DNA from: Pirellulaceae bacterium | GTDB lineage: Bacteria; Planctomycetota; Planctomycetia; Pirellulales; Pirellulaceae | Direction of reading: 5' to 3' | DNA: 12,635 nt | Assembly: GCA_020846515.1 (NCBI GenBank) | Contig: JADLDX010000221.1 | Location: 1 to 12,635 of the forward strand | Shown: positions 7,414 through 12,635 of the stretch, in pieces | How the letters are laid out: each line of letters starts with the position of its first letter | How positions within the stretch are numbered: position 1 is the first letter of the stretch | Notes under the pieces: generated by a model | Database searches by the model: none | Told to the model about the DNA's origin: nothing | Seen by the model: the letters and a program-made list of their open reading frames with translations, nothing else | Program-made: the position numbers and the translations under genes

Positions 7414-7631
7414 CCACCACTGCCAAGTGGTGAATTCTGTAGCCACCCGTCGCCAGACGGTGGATTTCAGCTACGTAGCCACCGTCACCAGACGGTGGAT
7501 TCTGTAGCCACCGCTGCCAAGTGGTGGATTTCGCGTCCAGAAGATTCCACCGTCTGGCGACGGGTGGCTACTCGGTCCACCGTCTGGCGACGGGTGGCTA
7601 CGCAAGTCCACCGTCTGGCGACGGTGGCTAC
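7410..7631. repeat. Seven-unit palindromic repeat array between convergent operons
   Basis: Each unit is about 25-28 bp with consensus GTAGCCACCGTC, loop GCCA, then GACGGTGG and ATT, forming an 8-bp stem. Four units lie forward (7410-7436, 7439-7466, 7475-7501, 7504-7530) and three inverted (7544-7571, 7576-7601, 7607-7631). The array thus forms a large inverted repeat centred near 7537. The first unit contains the TAG stop of the WD40 gene, and the last ends 3 bp before the stop of the minus-strand gene. Given its place between convergent genes, termination or mRNA 3'-end protection on both strands is a reasonable guess. It resembles REP-type elements. Confidence 0.9.
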
Positions 7632-7634
7632 GAG

Positions 7635-9695
7635 TTACTGGCGGTTCTTGCCGGTCACGATGTCGCGGGTGACTTGCTTAATACTGGATTGGCGTTGAGA
7701 CAGTTCGCGCAGTTGCGTTTGAATGTCCTCGGCATCTGCCTGGCCGACCACGTCGTTAGGATCCTTCAAGACTTCGGACAATGTTTGCGTGCGTTTGTTG
7801 ATGCGCAATTGCAGGGTCTTGATCAATCGCATTTCGGCAAGCTGATCGACGAGCGGTTGTTCACCCGGTTCGCCGCCAGGTTGTTGACCAGGCGATGGTG
7901 GTTGCTGCTTACGTTGCTTCTTGTCCTTCTGGACTTCGGCCAAAGCGGCCACCATTTCTTCGAGTGAAGTCACGATTTCCTGTTCGATCGAGACGGTCAG
8001 TTTACCGATGTCGGCTTTGGTCAAGCGATCGACGACTGTTTGAATATCGCCGATGATTTGGGTCATCGCTTCGGGGAAGGCGGCGCTGGTGCCTTCGTCG
8101 CGCAGCAGCAACAGTGCCCGTTGCCCTTCACTAAGAATTTTACGTTCATCGCCCGCCAAGTTGCTGGCGCGAATTTCAACTTGTCGATCGGTCCCACCAC
8201 CAGCAATTTCTTGCAAGCGTTTGGTTTCATCGAGTACTTTGTTTTGAGCTTGTAGCATGAGACGCAGACGATCTTCCAGGGCGGCCAGTGAGCGTTCGAT
8301 CTCTTCTTCACGCAACTGACGTAGGATTTCTTCCAGTTGTTCGATGGCCGCTTGCAACTCTTGCTCAGCAGCTCGTTGTTTATCCACAGCTCCGTCGCGT
8401 TCTGCCTTTTCAAGTTCCTTTTGCGCTTCTTGCATGCGCTGCTGGGCTTGCTTGACCCGTTCGGCAGCGCGTTCTGTGGGACTCTTGGGCTGGGGCGGTT
8501 GTGGCGGCTGCGGCTCTGAGGGTGACTGACCGGGCTGTGACTGGCTGGGTTGTGATTCAGATGGTTGGGAGTCACTGGGCTTTGAATCACTGGGCTTTGA
8601 GTCAGACGGTTTACTGTCCGATGGCTTACTGTCGGAAGGTTTTGAATCCGATGGTTTACTATCGGAAGGCTTACCGTCTGAATCTTTAGGTTTGCCTTGG
8701 TCGTCTTTATCTTTATCAGTCTTAGGCTCTTGTTTGTCGTCGCCCTGCTTACCGTCTTTACTGTCCTTACTATCCTCAGATTTACCGTCTTGAGGCTTAC
8801 CGTCTTGAGGCTTACCGTCCTGGGGCTTACCGTCTTCTGACTTACCATCTTTGGATTTGCCGTCCGTGGATTCACTGTCCTTAGCCTCGCCGTCCTTCGG
8901 CTTGCCATCCTCGCTGGGCTTGTCCTCAGACTTACCGTCCTTGGCTTTGCCATCTTTGGACTCACCATCTTTGGACTCACTATCCTCTGGCTTGCCTTCT
9001 TCCGATTTGCCAGCGTCCGATTTGTCTTCTTCCGACTTCGCGTCTTTAGGCGTCAATTGTTCGGCGATTTGGCCAGCTTTTTCGGCAAGCTTTTGTTGGT
9101 CGCTGGCGGCCTTTTCGGTCTGACTGCCGCCTTCGGTACGACCGCGGAGGGCACTTTGCAGGCGGCGCAATCGATCGGTCTCTTCGATCAAGTTCTTAAT
9201 TTGATCGCGTTCTTGGCGAACGCGGTCTTGCCGATTCTCGCTTTGCAACAACTCCAGCAAGCGTTTGAGGCTATCGCGGCTGACCTTTTGATCTTCGGCC
9301 GCCTGGCTGAATTGATTCTTCTCCAAGCTCTTGGCAGCGCGGGTGAGCAGTTCGGCCAATTGGGCTTGTTTGCCCAACTGGGCCGCTTGCTGCAGCAATG
9401 CTGCTCGCGTGGGATTGCTGGCCGATTCGATCTCCGAACTCTTCAGCAATAAGGCTTCCAACCTCTGAAAGCGTTTAGCCAATTGCTCTTGCTCGCTAGC
9501 CAGCGGATTAGCTGGAGCTTCGGCTGGTGAAGTCAACGCGGGTGCCGATGGATCTTGGGCCTGATTGAATTGGGCAGGTAGCCCATACCCAATGACCAGC
9601 AGCGACAGGCAAGCTTGCATCCAACAGGCGTTCATGTTCATCGCATGGCTCCAGCGATCTAGCGCAGCCCAATGGGGGCTCAGTACGAGTTTCAT
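7635..9695 (-). CDS. Exported coiled-coil protein with charged low-complexity linker, unknown function
   Basis: This gene encodes 686 residues. The ATG at 9695 overlaps the stop of the upstream gene in ATGA, indicating translational coupling. A hydrophobic segment at about 27-40 (ACLSLLVIGYGLPA) looks like an export signal, with likely cleavage near residue 41-47. Helical, probably coiled-coil sequence runs from 65 to 215. A low-complexity linker at about 216-405 alternates Lys with Asp/Glu, Gly and Ser (KDGK, PQDGK), then has seven KPSDS units (342-376) and a Gln/Pro-rich end. A second long helical region, 406-590, contains an almost unbroken Glu/Arg/Gln coiled coil (410-495). A Pro/Gln/Gly hinge (598-613) precedes a C-terminal helical domain, 614-675. 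No enzymatic motif was found. It probably partners the upstream membrane protein in the envelope. Confidence 0.85.
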   Translation of the reverse strand: MKLVLSPHWAALDRWSHAMNMNACWMQACLSLLVIGYGLPAQFNQAQDPSAPALTSPAEAPANPLASEQEQLAKRFQRLEALLLKSSEIESASNPTRAALLQQAAQLGKQAQLAELLTRAAKSLEKNQFSQAAEDQKVSRDSLKRLLELLQSENRQDRVRQERDQIKNLIEETDRLRRLQSALRGRTEGGSQTEKAASDQQKLAEKAGQIAEQLTPKDAKSEEDKSDAGKSEEGKPEDSESKDGESKDGKAKDGKSEDKPSEDGKPKDGEAKDSESTDGKSKDGKSEDGKPQDGKPQDGKPQDGKSEDSKDSKDGKQGDDKQEPKTDKDKDDQGKPKDSDGKPSDSKPSDSKPSDSKPSDSKPSDSKPSDSKPSDSQPSESQPSQSQPGQSPSEPQPPQPPQPKSPTERAAERVKQAQQRMQEAQKELEKAERDGAVDKQRAAEQELQAAIEQLEEILRQLREEEIERSLAALEDRLRLMLQAQNKVLDETKRLQEIAGGGTDRQVEIRASNLAGDERKILSEGQRALLLLRDEGTSAAFPEAMTQIIGDIQTVVDRLTKADIGKLTVSIEQEIVTSLEEMVAALAEVQKDKKQRKQQPPSPGQQPGGEPGEQPLVDQLAEMRLIKTLQLRINKRTQTLSEVLKDPNDVVGQADAEDIQTQLRELSQRQSSIKQVTRDIVTGKNRQ
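8568..8672 (-). repeat. Seven KPSDS pentapeptide repeats, diverged at DNA level
   Basis: Residues 342-376 of the coiled-coil protein are seven consecutive KPSDS units, followed by QPSES, QPSQS and QPGQS. At DNA level the 15-bp units use several different serine codons (TCA, TCG, TCC, AGT), so the peptide pattern is better kept than the nucleotide pattern. This suggests an older repeat maintained for its composition rather than a recent duplication. Confidence 0.88.
8782..8841 (-). repeat. 15-bp tandem repeat coding for PQDGK units
   Basis: On the plus strand TTACCGTCTTGAGGC is repeated exactly at 8782-8796 and 8797-8811, with close variants at 8812-8826 and 8827-8841. The encoded peptide is PQDGK three times plus a related unit. 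Unlike the KPSDS block, the near-identity at DNA level points to recent slippage or duplication within the same linker. Confidence 0.85.
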
Positions 9696-12283
9696 TTCAG
9701 CAGGTCGAGAATGCCCTGCTTTTGTTTCTTTTGAGTCTCGTCCAACAATCTCTGTTCATCGTCCAGTATACCTCGCACCAGATCAATGATCTCATTGAAT
9801 GATTCCAGGTCGAGCATGTTGGCGACAATGGCGTTCAGCGCCGCTAGGACACGTTCGTTTTCTTCGGCTGCAGTGGCCGCTTGCGATTGACCGCCGGTCG
9901 GCGACATGGCCGCCGATTGAAATTGGCTCAAGCGATTGCGGAACGACTCCATCTCCGTGGCCAGCATCTCATTGAGAGGCTTGTAGACGCGATCGAGCAA
10001 GCGTGCCTGACGGTCGACACTATCAATTCGATTGTTGACCAGTTGCAAACGAATCTCTTCCACTCGTCCAGCTACCCCGATCAACTCTTGTTGGGATTTG
10101 TCAGCCTGTAAGACACTTTGCTGGGCGCGCAGCAGCATCAGCCGTCGCATCTGCTCCGGATCGGGCTTATCACCCGCGTCATTGTCCGCTGGTTCAGGTG
10201 TAGCGGCTGGTGTGCCCGGTGCTACTGGTGTGGCTGCCGCCTGATCGGCTGGTGGCTTGGCAGGCCCTGGTTCTTGCACGAAGCTGTTCCTGATTTGGCG
10301 ATCCAGGTGGCGATCCAGGTGGCCCGGCAGATTACGCGGTAGATTGCGAGGCATATTTTGTGCAGCGGGTTGAGTCACACCGCCTTGCTCGCGTAAGACA
10401 TCGCGCAGCTGCGTCAGCTCGCTGATGATCAGTTCCAGACGCTGCCGCAACTCGAGCTCTTGCCGGTCCAACATGACTAGCAATTTATCTTCGGTCACGA
10501 TCGCCAATTGAATGGGTTGGCCATTACCCGTGTGCTTGATACCGTCGAGGTCAAAGCGATCGGTGGCTGATATCGCCAGGCCAAGTGTTGAATCGGGTGC
10601 CAGCTTTAATTGCCCTGATTCCGCCAGCGGTACCAAATCGATTTTGGGATCCATCTTGCCCTGGCTATCCACCGCCACATCCAGTTCCACGGGAGGTTGT
10701 TCGTTGACGACGATCGTAGCCCATACGCGGGCCAGGCCATGATCGTCGACCGCTTTACCAGTGATGGGCAAGATGGCTTTGGGCGTGACAGCCGTACCGA
10801 TCCCTACCAGCTTGGCTTCGACTTCCGGCAGAGTATCCTCAGTGACGGCGACGACATAACGCGGTATCTGGTCGCTGGTCAGACCATATTGATCCAGCAA
10901 ACGGATCTCGATGACTAAGGTGTCGCGCAGGATACCGAGCGGTAATTCAAAAGCTTTGTCCTGCGGCTGGACAGTTTGAATCTGGATCTCGTCTTTGTTC
11001 GCTGCCGCCAGCAGGGCGGCAGCATCGTCTGCGCTGGCACTGTCTGTGTTATTGGCGCCGGATGCCGGTGGCTGGGCGGTGGCTGACTGCCCGCGATTTC
11101 GATTACTGCCTGTCGAACGCACGACGTATTGAACCGACTTCAGCGTCGAGCTGGCTGTTCCCTTTAAACTCACTTGCGTGCCTTCGGGAATGCGCACACC
11201 CGAGCGAAACTCTAGCAGTTCCGTGGCGGGCAAGTTGGATTGCGAGGCCAGCAAGTAGGCTGGGTAAGTTAATTCGAGTTTCATATTGGTGATGACAGCG
11301 GGGTCGACCACTTGCAGAGTCAGGTCATCTAAGCGTGCGTCACCACCGACAATATCAAACATGACATCGCTGGTCAGATCCACCAGAGGTGGACCATCTA
11401 ACAGAAACGGTTGCCAACCCGTAGAAGAAGCCCCCAGTCGCCGCATATTCGCGCGGCCGCGTGAGCCATCGCCCATTTGGTAAAAAAGCGTGCACAGTTC
11501 AGGCACCAGGGCAGCGCTGGTATCGGCTCGGGCATTTAATGTGACAGCGCCACCGCGCGGGACGCGCACGATGCTATCGACGAAAGGAATCGTCACGCGA
11601 TCGGCGGCCAGTTGGCCAGTAAAGGCGGGCAACTGCAACTGCACGCCTTCGATTTCCAGACGGGCCAGGCGCGGCCAACGTTCGTCGGACAGGGCAAACA
11701 AACGGGCTGACCACAATCGCAACCAACCGGGCTGGGCAATCGCCACACCGGCCGTCAACAGCAGCAGTAAGCCGACAGCCCAGCTCAATTTCCAGACCGG
11801 CCGCCAATTCAGCAGCAGACCCGTATCCAGTTTTGACACATGCATCGCGGCCGACTGTTGGACTCGCGTCAGCATGGCCCGATAGGCCACTGGGTTGGAG
11901 ACATCGTCCGGCGATTTATCCGTCAAGTCGACGACGGTGACTAGTTCGTTATTGAGTTGCGGGAAGTGTCGCTCCAGCAGCACCGCCAGGTTTCGATCGC
12001 TCAGCCGCGCCAGATATCGCCGGGCCAGCCGCCACAGCAGAGCCCAGGCCACCAGGCCGCCCATGGCTGTGAGCAGGGCGATGCGTAGCCAGCGTGGTGT
12101 TTCGTTGGAGCCCAGTTTAACGGGCAGATAATCGATAACGGCACCGCCCCAAAACAGGAGCAGAACGCACAGGCTGGCCAGCAGCAGGCCATCGACGAGG
12201 ATGCGCCAGCGAATTTGGCCGCGCACGCCTGAAAGAACCTGGCGTACTTCGCTGGATAATTCCCCGGACCGGTCCACTGCCAT
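9692..12283 (-). CDS. Large membrane protein with periplasmic beta-rich and helical regions, DUF4175-like
   Basis: This gene encodes 863 residues from ATG 12283. GTG at 12295 is in frame, but it lies within AAGGTGA (12298-12292), which sits 8 nt before the ATG and serves better as its ribosome site. Three membrane segments are predicted at about 29-51, 66-84 and 167-184. Between the second and third lies a conserved-looking helical part (LARLSDRNLAVLLERHFPQLNNELVTVVDL, 91-120). After the third comes RLFALSDERWPRLARLEIEG (194-213), then a long beta-rich region to about 600 that may hold Ig-like domains, and a helical region from 600 with a Pro/Ala-rich linker (672-710). The C-terminal helices (710-863) are Gln/Glu/Arg rich. 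The architecture recalls planctomycete DUF4175-like proteins, often found near MoxR/DUF58 genes; that neighbourhood is outside this window. ATGA overlap links it to the next gene. Confidence 0.85.
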   Translation of the reverse strand: MAVDRSGELSSEVRQVLSGVRGQIRWRILVDGLLLASLCVLLLFWGGAVIDYLPVKLGSNETPRWLRIALLTAMGGLVAWALLWRLARRYLARLSDRNLAVLLERHFPQLNNELVTVVDLTDKSPDDVSNPVAYRAMLTRVQQSAAMHVSKLDTGLLLNWRPVWKLSWAVGLLLLLTAGVAIAQPGWLRLWSARLFALSDERWPRLARLEIEGVQLQLPAFTGQLAADRVTIPFVDSIVRVPRGGAVTLNARADTSAALVPELCTLFYQMGDGSRGRANMRRLGASSTGWQPFLLDGPPLVDLTSDVMFDIVGGDARLDDLTLQVVDPAVITNMKLELTYPAYLLASQSNLPATELLEFRSGVRIPEGTQVSLKGTASSTLKSVQYVVRSTGSNRNRGQSATAQPPASGANNTDSASADDAAALLAAANKDEIQIQTVQPQDKAFELPLGILRDTLVIEIRLLDQYGLTSDQIPRYVVAVTEDTLPEVEAKLVGIGTAVTPKAILPITGKAVDDHGLARVWATIVVNEQPPVELDVAVDSQGKMDPKIDLVPLAESGQLKLAPDSTLGLAISATDRFDLDGIKHTGNGQPIQLAIVTEDKLLVMLDRQELELRQRLELIISELTQLRDVLREQGGVTQPAAQNMPRNLPRNLPGHLDRHLDRQIRNSFVQEPGPAKPPADQAAATPVAPGTPAATPEPADNDAGDKPDPEQMRRLMLLRAQQSVLQADKSQQELIGVAGRVEEIRLQLVNNRIDSVDRQARLLDRVYKPLNEMLATEMESFRNRLSQFQSAAMSPTGGQSQAATAAEENERVLAALNAIVANMLDLESFNEIIDLVRGILDDEQRLLDETQKKQKQGILDLLK
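10299..10322 (-). repeat. Short in-frame duplication, 12 bp twice
   Basis: CGATCCAGGTGG occurs at 10299-10310 and directly again at 10311-10322, giving HLDRHLDR in the membrane protein. The adjoining RNLPRNLP is another duplicated tetrapeptide with two diverged codon sets. Both lie in the linker between the beta-rich region and the C-terminal helices. Confidence 0.8.
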
Positions 12284-12343
12284 GCTCAAATTCACCTTTT
12301 CAAATCGTGACCGCGAAGAAGTTTTTAGAGACCGCCGGCCTTT

Positions 12344-12372
12344 ATTATGTCAGAACTGCGCGGCAGGGTCGA
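12344..12372 (-). promoter_or_regulatory. Candidate promoter for the membrane/coiled-coil gene pair
   Basis: Read on the minus strand, TCGACC (12372-12367; 4 of 6 to TTGACA) is followed after 17 bp by CATAAT (12349-12344; 5 of 6 to TATAAT). Transcription would start near 12337, leaving a leader of about 54 nt before the ATG at 12283. The -35 box overlaps a GTCGAC palindrome, so the match may be accidental. Confidence 0.3.
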
Positions 12373-12412
12373 CGGCAGCACAGCCTTTCGCCGCTTTTGT
12401 TGGCGCGGGAAC

Positions 12413-12597
12413 TAACCCTCCTGCTGCGTAGCAGCGGGAGGGTCGACTGGCGTCAGCTCAGTCGGGGAGGGGGCCTCCCGTGCTAACCAAGCGTGAAGTA
12501 CTTCGCTGCTAACTCGTCTCTGCGGCGCACGCACCCTCCCCGAAAAAACAGGCTGCAGTAGCGCCTGTTTTTTCGACCCTCCCTTAAGGGAGGGTTA
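12413..12597. repeat. Composite nested palindromic element, about 185 bp
   Basis: The block contains five self-complementary parts. One is a 13-bp stem with loop GTA (12415-12427 with 12431-12443, one T-G pair). Another is GGGAGG/CCTCCC (12465-12470, 12474-12479). The palindrome GAAGTACTTC lies at 12495-12504. A 13-bp A/T-tailed hairpin occupies 12541-12575, and the perfect 20-bp palindrome ACCCTCCCTTAAGGGAGGGT lies at 12576-12595. Two long-range pairings add to this: CGGGGAGGG (12463-12471) with CCCTCCCCG (12534-12542), and GGGAGGGTCGA (12436-12446) with TCGACCCTCCC (12573-12583). Both edges carry the inverted CTAACCCTCC/GGAGGGTTAG ends, which gives it the look of a miniature non-coding element. 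No open frame or target duplication was confirmed. Confidence 0.75.
12541..12575. terminator. Perfect 13-bp hairpin resembling a bidirectional intrinsic terminator
   Basis: CGAAAAAACAGGC (12541-12553) and GCCTGTTTTTTCG (12563-12575) pair perfectly around a 9-nt loop. Each strand presents A6 before and T6 after a short GC-containing stem, the usual form of a bidirectional rho-independent terminator. No gene reading into it is visible from the left; on the minus strand it would end transcripts coming from beyond the right edge. It is also part of the larger palindromic element, so termination may be incidental. Confidence 0.55.
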
Positions 12598-12635
12598 GAG
12601 CTCACGCGACAACTTCGTGCACGATACGACCATGA

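Larger units (their letters stand above)
12284..12635. other. Intergenic region upstream of the minus-strand operon
   Basis: This region of about 350 bp has no convincing gene. The part nearest the operon (12296-12400) carries a candidate minus-strand promoter. The part from 12413 to 12597 is packed with palindromes. The last 38 bases are too short to assign, although ten codons ending in TGA at 12602 on the minus strand could be the tail of an upstream gene. Confidence 0.6.

Noticed and set aside
7410..7631. CRISPR array
   Set aside because: Units are palindromic, occur in both orientations and are separated by only 2-13 bp, with no uniform spacers and no cas genes nearby.
7521..7967. A 148-codon plus-strand frame starting within the repeat array
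   Set aside because: It runs from repeat DNA into the antisense of the coiled-coil gene; its early residues simply translate repeat units and there is no supported start.
8063..8980. A 305-codon open frame on the minus strand, shifted relative to the coiled-coil gene
   Set aside because: Its basic Ser/Thr/Val/Pro-rich product is what the low-complexity Lys/Asp/Ser repeat gives when read out of frame. It has no ribosome site and lies wholly inside a well-supported gene.
9057..9452. A 131-codon plus-strand frame rich in Leu and Ala
   Set aside because: It is the antisense image of a helical coding region and has no independent start signal.
12283..12295. GTG start at 12295 for the membrane protein
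   Set aside because: The GTG lies within the AAGGTGA sequence that best serves as ribosome site for ATG 12283, and it has no good site of its own.
12602..12635. Possible C-terminal tail of an upstream minus-strand gene (HGRIVHEVVA then TGA)
   Set aside because: Ten codons at the edge look protein-like and the position would fit an operon neighbour, but this is too short to distinguish from chance.

Overview
The window reads as a piece of a planctomycete chromosome, most likely from the Rhodopirellula/Pirellulaceae side of the phylum. Three things support this: an operon of a DUF1549/DUF1553 (PSCyt2/PSD1) protein, a Tat-exported DUF1501 protein and a WD40 protein, a combination typical of planctomycetes; a pair of large membrane and coiled-coil proteins with low-complexity linkers; and intergenic DNA filled with palindromic repeats of several families. 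Taxonomy is inferred from gene content only. No rRNA, tRNA, insertion sequence, integrase or CRISPR array was seen.

Layout. (1) 1-568, minus strand: the N-terminal 189 codons of a secreted protein resembling the N,N-dimethylformamidase large subunit, cut by the left edge. (2) 569-962: divergent intergenic region with short tandem repeats and a three-copy repeat ending in an inverted copy. (3) 963-1613, plus: small secreted protein of unknown function. (4) 1614-1969: intergenic, with a long imperfect hairpin and a candidate promoter. (5) 1970-7413, plus: a tight three-gene operon, DUF1549/DUF1553 protein (CxxCH motif, roughly 400-residue coiled-coil insertion), DUF1501 protein and WD40 protein. 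(6) 7410-7631: seven related hairpin units, four forward and three inverted, filling the gap between convergent operons and including the WD40 stop codon. (7) 12283-7635, minus: two genes joined by an ATGA overlap, a three-pass membrane protein followed by a signal-peptide protein with a charged repeat linker between helical domains. (8) 12284-12635: upstream region with a candidate promoter and a dense, nested palindromic element about 185 bp long.

How the genes may work together (inference). The plus-strand operon would make two exported proteins and a probably cytoplasmic WD40 protein; such sets recur in planctomycetes, but I know of no demonstrated biochemical role. The minus-strand pair looks like an envelope assembly: a membrane-anchored protein with periplasmic beta-rich and helical regions, translationally coupled to an exported coiled-coil partner.

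The least ordinary features are the coiled-coil insertion that splits the DUF1553 domain, the seven-unit repeat array with stem-preserving base changes, and the composite palindromic element at the right end. No defence system or other clearly new multi-gene machine can be supported from this window.
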